Source of the DNA: Solwaraspora sp. WMMD1047
GTDB taxonomy: Bacteria > Actinomycetota > Actinomycetes > Mycobacteriales > Micromonosporaceae
Assembly: GCF_029626155.1 (NCBI RefSeq)
Contig: NZ_JARUBL010000001.1
Location: 6,600,501 to 6,664,500, forward strand
Reading direction: 5' to 3'
Length of the DNA: 64,000 bases
Part shown: positions 43,641 to 52,208 of the stretch, piece by piece
How positions within the stretch are numbered: position 1 is the stretch's first letter
How the letters are laid out: each line of letters starts with the position of its first letter
The notes under the pieces: model-generated
Told to the model about the DNA's origin: nothing
Databases searched by the model: none
Seen by the model: the letters and a program-made list of their open reading frames with translations, nothing else
Made by a program: the position numbers and the translations under genes

Positions 43641-44813
43641 TCAGGCTGACTGGGTCTTGGCGGCAGCGGAGTCCGGCATGAGTTTGGCGGCCTCGGCGAT
43701 TTGTTCGTCGGTGACCTGCACGCGGCCGAAGATGACGGTGGCCTCGTAGTAGAGCCAGGCCAGGGCGTAGCAGGGCGGCTGGAGTGCCGCCTCGTACCCG
43801 GCGCAGACCCGCTTCAGGTCCTCGTAGAAGGCGGAGTCGAGGCGGGGCTTGTTCTCCGGGAACCGCTGGGCCGCCTTGTAGTTGCGGTAGCCGAAGTCGT
43901 GGCGGATGCAGGAGCGTTCGAAGGAGAAGCCGAGCGGGTTGTCCGGCGCCCAGGTGCAGTAGTCGTGGGACCAGTCGAACTGGTAAGCCGCGTACGCGGC
44001 CTGGTTCTGCCGGGCCGAGTGGAACGCCTGGGAGCTGCTCTCGCTGATCTGCGTCCAGCTCGCCAGCAGGTCCAGCCGGCCCGGGGCGAGGCCGGTGGCG
44101 AACCCGCCGGTGCCGACCGCCACCGACACGTAGGTGGTGCCGACGCCGTAGCAGGGGCTCAGGTAGCGGTGCCCGGCCGGCAACGCGAAGCAGCCGGCCC
44201 AGGTCGCGCCGTTGAGGGTCTGCAGGCCGATGTCGAACCCGACCTCCATGACGGCACCGCCGTCGTAGACGGCGCCATCGATCAGCACCGCCCCGAGGCT
44301 GTATCCGTAGTAGCCGTTGTAGAAGGTGAAGGGAGTGGCGACGGAGACGACCTGACCGTCGTACGGGGAGCCGGCGGTCCGTTCGAGCAGGTACGCCTGA
44401 CCCGCTCCGGCGAGGTAGAAGTTGCAGACGATCTCGGCCAGGTAGTCAATCCGCACCATCAGGCCGCTCTTGCTCACGTACCCGCTGATGTAGGGCGTGC
44501 ATCCGGCGGCCTGGGGCGCGGCGGCGACCATGCGCACCGCGGACCCCGCGTCCAGCTCCAGCACGGCGGTGTCGCCCTTGTTCATTGTCGATCGCGGACC
44601 TGCGGGCCGCTTGGCGCCGTCCGCCTTCGTGGCGGTGAGGCCGTCCACCTTGACGGCCGTCCGGCTCGGCGGGGCCGGGGCCGCCCCCGGGTCCGCCGGT
44701 GCCTGGGCGTGCGCCGGCAGGGCGGTACCGACCGCCCCGAGCAGCACCACCGCGGTCGCCACCGTCGACGCCAATGCCCGGCTGACCATCCGGGCGGTTC
44801 TCGTCCGTCTCAT
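43641..44813 (-). CDS. secreted phospholipase A2 with long novel N-terminal region
   Basis: A 390-residue exported protein. The signal peptide (residues 1-36, VVLLGAVGTALPAHA) is followed by a ~200-residue region without recognised domain, rich in Gly/Tyr (TFYNGYYGYSLGAVLIDG) and with two Cys pairs. The C-terminal ~130 residues are a prokaryotic phospholipase A2: DNPLGFSF calcium loop, then the active-site helix CIRHDFGYRNYK with His305-Asp306. The PLA2 core is strongly similar to the enzyme at 6.8 kb, including RLDSAFYEDLKR. GGAG precedes the ATG. The extra domain may direct binding or act as a propeptide. Confidence 0.9.
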   Translation of the reverse strand: MRRTRTARMVSRALASTVATAVVLLGAVGTALPAHAQAPADPGAAPAPPSRTAVKVDGLTATKADGAKRPAGPRSTMNKGDTAVLELDAGSAVRMVAAAPQAAGCTPYISGYVSKSGLMVRIDYLAEIVCNFYLAGAGQAYLLERTAGSPYDGQVVSVATPFTFYNGYYGYSLGAVLIDGAVYDGGAVMEVGFDIGLQTLNGATWAGCFALPAGHRYLSPCYGVGTTYVSVAVGTGGFATGLAPGRLDLLASWTQISESSSQAFHSARQNQAAYAAYQFDWSHDYCTWAPDNPLGFSFERSCIRHDFGYRNYKAAQRFPENKPRLDSAFYEDLKRVCAGYEAALQPPCYALAWLYYEATVIFGRVQVTDEQIAEAAKLMPDSAAAKTQSA

Positions 44814-45309
44814 GCCTGCTCCATCCCTGGTGTCGGTCAGGGCAGGCTCTCAGTCCTCGTTGGACAGAAACTGGACTCCGGCTGGACGCGGATCCGGCCG
44901 GCAGACGCTGAACCGTCAGGCGTCCCAGCGCTGCGTCACGCCGGACAGCCGGGAATCAGCGGACGGGTCCTCGAAGTGCCGCGACCGTGTGAGAGGTCCC
45001 GAAGTCAACGCCCAGCCGCCAGCCCGCCGCAGCCATGGCAGGACCACGCGAGCCAGATGGACTGGGCGGCATCATAGGATCGGAGAATATCGTTCGCCCA
45101 CCAGATCCGGCGGGTAGTCGACTGTGGCTGGTCAGCGCCGTCCTGGACTGTGGCGGCGGCTTGCGAGCGAAGTCGCGCGAGTCCTGGTCGTGTCCAGGCC
45201 GACGCTGACCAGCCTGCTCGAGATGGTTCGATCACGTCACACAAGGTGAGCACTCATCGGAGAGTCGCCTTGCAGGAACCTACTGACCTACCGTCGCTGG
45301 GGCATGGGG
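44814..45309. other. 496-bp region without a convincing gene
   Basis: It must carry the promoter of the phospholipase A2 fusion gene. It also holds a 12-bp inverted repeat GGCTGGTCAGCG / CGCTGACCAGCC (45126-45137 and 45203-45214). An 82-codon minus-strand frame (45005-45253) has atypical composition and I do not call it a gene. Confidence 0.6.
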
Positions 45310-45780
45310 TCAGAATTGCGGGTCGAGCCGACTGACCCAGTTGACCGTCCCGCCGAGCGGAAGCGCGAAGTAGTAGAGCCCCGATGAGGGTACGTAGACA
45401 GTTTGATAGTTCGTATTTTCCGGGTCAAGGTAGCAGTACGTGTAGTAGTTACTGTCGCCTATACCGGGATTGCCAGTGCCATTGATGTGGCAGCGCCAGT
45501 TGTACCAACCGGCCGCCAGATAGATCGTCCTTTCAGGGCCAACGCTGCTCCCCGAGAGTGAGATTGTCGCATCCCACAGGTAGGTGCCGGATGCCAAGTA
45601 GATGCGCCGGGGTGCGCTGACTGGCAGGGGCGCGTTGCCTGTCGACTGAGGCGCAAGATAGATCGACCGGGAGATCGTGGCGGTCTCCGCGGCCTGAGCA
45701 GGAGTGGACACAGCCATCAGCGTTGCTCCCACCGCTACTACGACGGCCGTCGCTTTGGCTACAATACGCTGCCATTTCAT
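45310..45780 (-). CDS. small secreted protein of unknown function
   Basis: A 156-residue exported protein. The signal peptide MKWQRIVAKATAVVVAVGAT to AQA is closely related to that of the PLD-like gene upstream. The mature part (~125 residues) is rich in Tyr, Thr and Gly. It contains repeated RxIYLAxGxYxWxxxIx units (RRIYLASGTYLWDATISLSG; RTIYLAAGWYNWRCHINGTG) that suggest a small beta-sandwich. No catalytic motif is seen. I start it at ATG 45780 with AAGGGAAG upstream. It lies 74 bases downstream of the PLD-like gene on the same strand. Confidence 0.7.
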   Translation of the reverse strand: MKWQRIVAKATAVVVAVGATLMAVSTPAQAAETATISRSIYLAPQSTGNAPLPVSAPRRIYLASGTYLWDATISLSGSSVGPERTIYLAAGWYNWRCHINGTGNPGIGDSNYYTYCYLDPENTNYQTVYVPSSGLYYFALPLGGTVNWVSRLDPQF

Positions 45781-45854
45781 CTCCAGTCTTCCCTTCGGGG
45801 TTCGCCTTTGTGATCCTTCTAGGTAGAGCTTGCTTCTAGATTCCCGGAGCAGCA

Positions 45855-47000
45855 CTAATCGGCATCACATTGCCCCGGGGAGTTCCACTGTTGGTTGAAC
45901 TGGTCGATGTACCGGTTGGTGACCCATCCGTTGATGATTCGCAACATCGCGTCGTTGGCTCGGTCGTTTGAGTTCTCGCTCAGGTTGTATGAGCCGACGA
46001 ACACCGCCTTCCGCCACTCTCCCGCATACTTCGCGTCGATGAGGACCAGCTTGTTGTGGTTGTAGCCGTCGCAACGAGCGGGCAACGCGTACCTCGACAC
46101 GATGTACATCTGACTGGTCTTCTGGACGATGATCCTGACGTCACACCCGAGTGCGCGCAGCCGCCCCAGTTCGATGAACACGTTCTGGGAGAACGACGAT
46201 TCGTCGATGTGGCTCGCCTGCACCCAGACCCGGTTGTTTCCGCTCGTACATTCGGTGACGTTGCGAAGGACGCCTGGCAGCGGCTGTTTGGTGGGTTGCG
46301 GGAAGAAGTAGGCCCGGGAGTTGCCGTTGCTGCCATAGTGGTTCTTGGCGTCGTCGTCGTTCCAACTTACTCCTTCCCAGGTCCAGCTCCTGGCGTACAG
46401 CCGGCGCCAGTAGTTGACATAGGCCGAGAACAACTCGGTGTCGTCGCGGACGATCAGCATGTTCTGCGCATGCATCGCCTGGTTGGCGTCCAGGTTCGAC
46501 GAGGTCTGCAACACCAGCCTGGTGTCGCCCTTCTTGATCGCGATGAACTTGTTGTGCATGGCACCCCGCTCGGGCGGCATGCAAGAATCTCTACACTGGA
46601 CGAGGTCGATGTCGACGTCTTTATCTTCGAACTTCGCCACGATCCCCGAATCGACATGTTCCGTGCCCATGACGATGCGAACGCTGACGCCCTTCTGCTT
46701 GGCGCGGACCAGCGCATCAGCGACCTCCTCACCGTGGCCGGACTTCCGCCAGGCGAACATCGCGACCCGGATGTAGTCACCGCTCTGCGCCGCGTTGGCA
46801 GTCGCGTTGATTTTCGCGATCATCTTTCGGGCGATCAGCGTGTCCTCTGCGGCGCCGCCGAAGATGGAACAGACCTCGTAGTTCCCCTGCTCGTTGCATA
46901 CGCCGGCCGCGGCCTGAGCAGGAGTGGCCACGGCCGTCAGCGCTGCCCCCGCTGCCACTACGAACGCTGTCGTGTTGGCTACGATGCGCTGCCATTTCAT
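45855..47000 (-). CDS. secreted phospholipase D-like (HKD) protein
   Basis: A 381-residue exported protein with two HKD half-motifs: His149-Lys151 in GAMHNKFIAI and His315-Lys317 in NHNKLVLIDAKY. The first copy lacks the usual Asp six residues after the Lys, but the second is complete. The signal peptide (MKWQRIVANTTAFVVAAGAA to AQA) is nearly the same as in the downstream small secreted protein. Enzymes of this superfamily cleave phospholipids or nucleic acids through a phosphohistidine intermediate. The SGDYIRVAMFAWRKSGHGEE region is typical. With the neighbouring PLA2 it forms a secreted lipase cluster. Confidence 0.85.
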   Translation of the reverse strand: MKWQRIVANTTAFVVAAGAALTAVATPAQAAAGVCNEQGNYEVCSIFGGAAEDTLIARKMIAKINATANAAQSGDYIRVAMFAWRKSGHGEEVADALVRAKQKGVSVRIVMGTEHVDSGIVAKFEDKDVDIDLVQCRDSCMPPERGAMHNKFIAIKKGDTRLVLQTSSNLDANQAMHAQNMLIVRDDTELFSAYVNYWRRLYARSWTWEGVSWNDDDAKNHYGSNGNSRAYFFPQPTKQPLPGVLRNVTECTSGNNRVWVQASHIDESSFSQNVFIELGRLRALGCDVRIIVQKTSQMYIVSRYALPARCDGYNHNKLVLIDAKYAGEWRKAVFVGSYNLSENSNDRANDAMLRIINGWVTNRYIDQFNQQWNSPGQCDAD

Positions 47001-47169
47001 CGTCGAACTTCCCTCCTGGACGCGAAATATCTCGGACCGTTGTCCCGAGCAACAATTCTCGGTCCACAGACCCGGCCTGTCGTTAGCACAGAGCGCACGG
47101 TTGTACTCCTGCGGCGCACATCGACGGATCTCTCGCTATGCTGTAGCCGCACCGAGGGAAGCGGGGGCC

Positions 47170-48129
47170 ATGATCACTGTGTTCGACGGCGCCACGATCG
47201 CCGCACGAGAACGCTTGGATGCCTGGCGTGACATCACCAGCACCTTCCTGATACCGACGGCCGTCGACAGCCCGAAGCCGGAGGCGTTCACCGCGCAGCT
47301 CCGCGTCATGCCGTTCGGCGACGCGCAGCTGGCCTCCATGGCGTACACGTCATTGTCATCACGACGATCGCCAAGGGATATTCGCAGGTCAGACCCGGAG
47401 TACTACCAACTCGCTCTCGTCCGGGCTGGTTGCCAGATTATCGAACAGAACGACAACAGCTCCGTGCTGGCCGGCGGGGACCTGGTCCTCTACGACAGCT
47501 CCCGGCCCCTCAGGACGATGTTCGATGCAACCTCACCGGCGGAGACCGTGCAACTGCACTTCCCCAAGAGGATGCTTCCGCTGCCCGCTCATCAGGTCGC
47601 CGACCTGTGCGCTACTTCGCTGCTACCCGGAGCCGAAGTCGTCGGCCGCCCGTTAGCAGCCTTCCTCGCCTCTCTGGCCGCCTGCCGGACCCACTGCACC
47701 GACCGTGATGCGCTGCGCCTGGAGACCATCATGGTGGACCTCACCACCGCGGTACTCGCCCACCACCTGGAACGCAAGAATCCCCCGCTGCGCTCTGCCA
47801 CGCACACCCTCTACCTGCGCATCATCGCCTTCATTGAGGAGAACCTGCACCGGCCGCAGCTCCGTCCCACCATGGTCGCCGCTGCCCACCGCATCTCCCT
47901 GCGCTACCTGCACCGCATCTTCCAGCAGCACCACCTGGTCAGCGTCGCCACCCACATCCGCACCCGTCGCCTGGAGCGGGCCGGCCGTGACCTGGCCGAC
48001 CGCCGTCTCGACCACCTCACCATCGCCACCATCGCCCGCCGCTGGGGCTTCAGCCGCCCCGCCGAATTCAGCCGCGCCTTCCAGCGCCACACCGGCATCC
48101 CACCCCGCGACTACCGCAACAACACCTGA
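47170..48129 (+). CDS. AraC-family transcriptional regulator
   Basis: A 319-residue regulator. The N-terminal ~180 residues are an AraC_binding_2-type (cupin-like) domain (RERLDAWRDITSTFLIP, LALVRAGCQIIEQND, LVLYDSSRPLRTMFD). The C-terminal double HTH is clear: IAFIEENLHRPQLRPTMVA and ISLRYLHRIFQQH, then ATIARRWGFSRPAEFSRAFQ ending GIPPRDYR. It is divergent from the PLD-like gene, separated by 169 bases, and could control that secreted cluster. ATG 47170 is chosen over upstream codons because the family start fits and GAGGGAAG lies nearby. Confidence 0.9.
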   Translation: MITVFDGATIAARERLDAWRDITSTFLIPTAVDSPKPEAFTAQLRVMPFGDAQLASMAYTSLSSRRSPRDIRRSDPEYYQLALVRAGCQIIEQNDNSSVLAGGDLVLYDSSRPLRTMFDATSPAETVQLHFPKRMLPLPAHQVADLCATSLLPGAEVVGRPLAAFLASLAACRTHCTDRDALRLETIMVDLTTAVLAHHLERKNPPLRSATHTLYLRIIAFIEENLHRPQLRPTMVAAAHRISLRYLHRIFQQHHLVSVATHIRTRRLERAGRDLADRRLDHLTIATIARRWGFSRPAEFSRAFQRHTGIPPRDYRNNT

Positions 48130-48180
48130 CCCAGATAGCCGTGGCCGTGGGGGAAGCGATTCTCAGCTTCCGTGCCTTGA

Positions 48181-49654
48181 TCAAGGCGCCGCTCCATAAA
48201 GGTCGTCGAGCCCTACCGTCCGTACCCGTTCCCCGCCACCAAGGAGACCGGGCTCAAAGCCGGCGCCGCTGTAGCAGGTCAACACGGTGTCGCGGGTGTC
48301 GTAGCCGCGGCCGGCGAGCAGGTCGCGAGCCCGCCGTAGCCGGTCGACGTGCCGCGCCCCCATCACCTCGCCCCACTTCACCTCGCCGAGTGAGAGCAGC
48401 CGCCGCCGCTCCCCCGGTACCGCCGGCGCGAACACCGCGACATCCACCTCGATCTGACGCCGCCGCTGCGGATCGGCCACCACCCCCGCCCCAACCTCAC
48501 CCGGCAACGCCCCGAACAGCTCCGGCGGCGCGTTCAGCGCGTACTCCCGGCACAGCCGCTCGAAGTGCGGCCCGACAACCTGCGCCGCGAACCGCGACCG
48601 CGCGTCCCGCCACACCAGCTCGGCCCGCCCGCTCTCCAACTGCCCCCACTGCGGTCGCATCACCACCTGATAGAAGGTGATCAGCGGCTCCGCAATCCGG
48701 TACACCGCCCGCCCGGACCGGAACACGTCCGGCTCCCGCACCAGCAGGCAACTGTCCTCCAGGACGTTGAGGTGATGGCCGATGTCGGCCGCCTTACGCC
48801 CGATGTAGCCGGCGATCCCGCCCCTGGTGTTGTTCCCGGCGGCAACGGCGGCCAGCACCGAGTGATACAGCGCGGTGTCCCGGACGTCAGCCTCCTCCGC
48901 CAACAGGTGCAGCGCCTCCCGGAACAACGCCGTGGCCGGGCTGAGCACGGTTCGAATGAGCCAGTCGTCGAAGTCGCCCAGGTCGCCCGGCGCGTCGTCA
49001 CCCACAAATCGCCGGTACGCCGGAGTGCCCCCAACCACGGCGTGATGCAGTACGGCCAACCGTGGATCGGTCAGCCCCCAGAACTGGGCGGTGAGCAGAT
49101 AGTCGAACGGCCGGATGACGAGTTCCAGGCTGGCCCGCCCCCGCAGCGGCGCCGACCCGGCAAGCAGCCCGCCCATGACGGACATCGCCGACCCGCAGAG
49201 CAGCAGGGACAGTGACCGCTCGGCCGACACCGCCCGATCGATCTCCCGTTGCAGGATCGAAGGCAGCGCCGGCTCAACCTTGCTGAGGTAGGGAAACTCG
49301 TCCAGCACGATCGGGCCGGGCCGCTCGTGCGGCGCACACAGGTAGGTGATCGCCTCGTCCCAGTCGCCGAACCGGACGGGCGCCGTAACGCCCAGCCAGG
49401 AAGTGAGCGCCTGGGTGAAAGAGCCGCAACGACTCCGCCGCCGTGGCCTGGGTGGCCCCGAAGTAGAGCCCACCGGTCTCCCGGGTCAGGGCCTCCAACA
49501 GGTACGTCTTGCCCTGCCGTCGCCGCCCGCTGACCACCCCCAGTTGCGGCCCCGCCCGCTCAACGAACACCGCAAGCGGCCGCCACTCGAAGTCGCGGTC
49601 AAAGATCCGGTCGGGCTTGACGATCAAGCGAACCCCTAGAGAACGAGGAGCCAT
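48181..49654 (-). pseudogene. AAA-family ATPase with C-terminal nuclease-like domain, frameshifted
   Basis: Two overlapping minus-strand frames make one gene. The first (49654 to about 49420) has the P-loop VVSGRRRQGKTYLLEALTRE and ends GATQATAAESLRLF. The second continues TQALTSWLGVTAPVRFGDWD, IVLDEFPYLSK (Walker B) to the end. Removing one base from AAA at 49418-49420 joins them into 490 residues. The C-terminal half (LERLCREYAL, RRQIEVDVAVFAP, LGEVKWG) is a DUF234/PD-(D/E)xK-type segment of archaeal-type AAA ATPases found near toxin-antitoxin and defence genes. It may be a true pseudogene or a sequencing error. Confidence 0.75.
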
Positions 49655-49890
49655 GTCGCCGAACGCGCACACATACACACGAAGGCCTGGGTCCTCAACT
49701 GTCTCGGGTAAGAAGGAAAGTGTAGGAACAGGACCTGTGGAACCTCAAGTCTTCGACGGGATAACTACACATCCGGCAGATCCGAACGATCGACCATGCG
49801 GAGGCCAAGACCTCTTGATCAAGCTACATCTTGATCAAGAAACCACGACGGCACATGGGAGGTGCCGAAGGTGAGTTTTTATCAGCTACT

Positions 49891-50376
49891 ATGATGCGCG
49901 TCATGGCCAAGGACATCCAGCCCGGCACGCCTCGTATCGAGATCGCCGTGCTGCGTGCAGAACAAGCCGAGCTTCGGGCCGACCGCGCAGAACTACGCAC
50001 TGCTGAGGCGATGCTTCGAATCAAGGATCTTGAGGCAGACCTCACCAGAGCCCGCGATGACAACCTTGCGAAGCAGCGCTACACGCGGTACCAACTGTGG
50101 AGCCGCGGAATCAACGGCGCAACCTATGCCGCAATTGTCGCTGTTGCATATTTCCCCCTTACCGCAGCCGAGGGCGTAATCACGCGTTTGATCGCAAGTC
50201 CGACAGCCATCCGTACCGATACATACATATCGATTGCGTTCGCTCTCGCTGTCGTAGTAGTCTTGGGTGTTGTCGGCGTGCAGAGTCGGCTGCGCAAGCG
50301 CAAGATCAAGAGCCAGCGCGAGCGGCTGGAACGGTTGGAACGCGAGCTGGACGATCTACGCAGGAACCGGGGGTGA
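49891..50376 (+). CDS. small membrane protein with two coiled coils, unknown
   Basis: A 161-residue protein, MMRVMAKDIQPGTPRIEIAV onward. The N-terminal ~60 residues are a charged coiled coil (RAEQAELRADRAELRTAEAM). Two hydrophobic helices follow (ATYAAIVAVAYFPLTAAEGV and ISIAFALAVVVVLGVVG), and the last ~35 residues are again a coiled coil (KSQRERLERLERELDDLRRN). The gene is visibly less GC-rich than its surroundings. It is 7 bases from the next gene, so the two probably act together. The start could also be ATG 49894 or 49903. No function is recognised. Confidence 0.7.
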   Translation: MMRVMAKDIQPGTPRIEIAVLRAEQAELRADRAELRTAEAMLRIKDLEADLTRARDDNLAKQRYTRYQLWSRGINGATYAAIVAVAYFPLTAAEGVITRLIASPTAIRTDTYISIAFALAVVVVLGVVGVQSRLRKRKIKSQRERLERLERELDDLRRNRG

Positions 50377-50383
50377 GCGCGAA

Positions 50384-51112
50384 GTGAATCTCGATCCCAT
50401 CATTTTGTTCGGAATGGTTACATTCATCGCATTCGCCCCGTTGATCCTGGCAATGCAGCTGACCAGACTCGCCCATAGCTCATACCGCAACCGACTATGG
50501 CTGGTTCGCGACCGGCTCGCCGACGACATAAGGACCGGAGGAGTTTCACGAAGCACCGCCGCCGAAACCATTTACCACCTTCTAGAGAAGCAGATACAAG
50601 TTGCAGGTAGGCATACGCTAAAGGACACCATCCTCGCGATCGCCATCTTTGAGGTTGACGGAGAAACGTCAATCTTCCGCGAGATATATGCAGAAATTCC
50701 TCCGGCCGATGTCGAGAAGCTTGCCCTATATCTTCAAGAGATTCGAGCGGCGACGGTTAGCCACTTGAGGTGGGGATCCGTGCTGGGATGGTTTGCGGTA
50801 CCTGGCTTCAAGATGTTGAAGCGGGTGCTCCGACTCTGGCTACGACTGCGACACACTCCAATTCCGGCGCAGAGAGTCACTGGCCAGAGCATCGCTATAG
50901 CTCGAGAGGACGAGCCCGACACCGTTGAGATGAAGGGCATGGATACAGTGGTGGCCGGCAATACGGTTATTCGAGGCCTACAGGAGCGAACGTTCTTACG
51001 CGCAGGAGAAATGACACAGAAACTCGAGCGAGCAGAGGTGGAGATCATGCCAGATGCGGCGCCGAATCGCCACGTCCGAAACGTAAAGGAACAAGAGATG
51101 GCAGGATGTTAA
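50384..51112 (+). CDS. membrane-anchored protein of unknown function
   Basis: A 242-residue protein. One N-terminal helix (LFGMVTFIAFAPLILAMQL) anchors it. The central part (RNRLWLVRDRLADDIRTGG, EIPPADVEKLALYLQEIRAA) is helical and mildly similar to nothing I know. A second weakly hydrophobic stretch (SVLGWFAVPGFKMLKRVLRL) may associate with the membrane. The C-terminal ~60 residues are charged. GGGGGTGAG lies 7 bases before the GTG at 50384. Codon use is more AT-rich than neighbouring chromosome genes. It converges with the next gene, the stops overlapping in TTAA. Confidence 0.65.
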   Translation: MNLDPIILFGMVTFIAFAPLILAMQLTRLAHSSYRNRLWLVRDRLADDIRTGGVSRSTAAETIYHLLEKQIQVAGRHTLKDTILAIAIFEVDGETSIFREIYAEIPPADVEKLALYLQEIRAATVSHLRWGSVLGWFAVPGFKMLKRVLRLWLRLRHTPIPAQRVTGQSIAIAREDEPDTVEMKGMDTVVAGNTVIRGLQERTFLRAGEMTQKLERAEVEIMPDAAPNRHVRNVKEQEMAGC

Positions 51113-51558
51113 TGAGGGCTTGAACTCTTCTTTCCAACCAACTCTGCGCGCATCACTTGGAGGACGGCGGCTTTGTAAGCAACAATCTCATCCCTGTCGC
51201 TCTGTAGCCCGTTTCGCACAAGTGTCGAGAGGTAAGCTTCTGCAATATCAAACACAGCATCGGGGCCGAGAATCGACACTTCAGCCAAGGCGGCAGTTGC
51301 TCCCGATCGGGCATCTTTGTATGCTGTGATGCTCACTTCGGTCGGTTCAGGTAACGACGACTCCGCTCGCAGCCTCGCCGCACAATCTTCCATCTGCTGT
51401 GTGTACTTCAGAAACGCGCCATAGGCGGTCCGCCGGTCGGTATTCAGTGCTCTTTCCTCCTGGATCCGAAATTGCTTATGTGCCAGCCAGACAGTCGCTG
51501 ATATGCCAACGGTCCCGACAGCACCCGTCACAATCGGTCCGATCCATTCATTCGCCAC
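51109..51558 (-). CDS. single-TM protein of unknown function
   Basis: A 149-residue protein with an N-terminal membrane helix (IGPIVTGAVGTVGISATVWL) and a helical cytoplasmic part (HKQFRIQEERALNTDRRTAY, GAFLKYTQQMEDCAARLRAE). It resembles the short membrane-anchored helical proteins often found in accessory regions. GTG 51558 is chosen because the preceding residues are not hydrophobic-compatible and AAGGTG lies upstream. Base composition is lower in GC, like the two genes it converges on. Confidence 0.6.
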   Translation of the reverse strand: MANEWIGPIVTGAVGTVGISATVWLAHKQFRIQEERALNTDRRTAYGAFLKYTQQMEDCAARLRAESSLPEPTEVSITAYKDARSGATAALAEVSILGPDAVFDIAEAYLSTLVRNGLQSDRDEIVAYKAAVLQVMRAELVGKKSSSPH

Positions 51559-51744
51559 AGGTCCACACCTTCTATTCTGCAACGCAGAGCGCATCAGATC
51601 GCCCACCCGTCACGTCGATGCACATCCTCGGCGACTGTCCGCATCATCGCTACGAGCTCCAGTACCTTCGACGCCACGACGACGTCCGCCCTCCGATCCT
51701 AGGCGGACCAACTTCAGACCAGCCATTGGATCCGATGATCCCCG

Positions 51745-51984
51745 CTATGGTTTGCGGAGCCAGGTGCCCGGGTCGGTCACGAAAATGCCCTTGCCCTGGT
51801 GACGGTCGATCACTTCGAGGGCTTCGAGGCGGACGAAGACGAGTCGGATCGTCGAAGGACTGACGTGGTAATTCTTGCAGAGCTGGTCTATCGACGGGAG
51901 CTTGTCTCCCGCCTTCAGCCGACGACTTCTGGCGTCGTCCATGATCGCGTTCGCGATCCGGAGGTAGTCCGGGATTGCCGGCAA
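51745..51984 (-). CDS. minimal GntR-type winged-helix protein
   Basis: A 79-residue protein consisting only of a GntR winged helix: IANAIMDDARSRRLKAGDKL, PSIDQLCKNYHVSPSTIRLV and RHQGKGIFVTDP (wing). There is no effector-binding domain. It follows the second GntR-like gene by 5 bases on the same strand. Such stripped GntR proteins are common in integrative or conjugative actinomycete elements as local regulators. Confidence 0.85.
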   Translation of the reverse strand: MPAIPDYLRIANAIMDDARSRRLKAGDKLPSIDQLCKNYHVSPSTIRLVFVRLEALEVIDRHQGKGIFVTDPGTWLRKP

Positions 51985-51989
51985 GGCAG

Positions 51990-52208
51990 TTACCGGCGCT
52001 CAGCAACGTAGACGCCGACTCCTTCGAGGGTCTCGGTCAGGCCGGTGGCGCGAAGGATCATCATCGCCTTGCCGACCACGGTGTCCGAGACCCCGTACTC
52101 CTTGCAGAGTTGAGAGCGGCTGGGCAGCTTCGTCCCAGCCGGCCACTCGCCCGACTCGATCTTCCGCCGCAGTTCGTCTGCGAGCACCTGGTACTGCTGC
52201 TTGGGCAT
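51990..52208 (-). CDS. minimal GntR-type winged-helix protein
   Basis: A 72-residue DNA-binding protein with only the GntR winged helix: YQVLADELRRKIESGEWPAG, LPSRSQLCKEYGVSDTVVGK and GVGVYVAERR. It is the promoter-proximal member of the tandem pair and is clearly paralogous to its neighbour. A candidate operator with three TTGTAGGT-type half-sites lies about 60-100 bases upstream, suggesting autoregulation. Confidence 0.87.
   Translation of the reverse strand: MPKQQYQVLADELRRKIESGEWPAGTKLPSRSQLCKEYGVSDTVVGKAMMILRATGLTETLEGVGVYVAERR

Noticed and set aside
45005-45253. 82-codon minus-strand frame upstream of the PLA2 fusion
   Set aside because: Codon use is unlike neighbouring genes, no ribosome site, and the inverted repeat at 45126-45214 falls within it.
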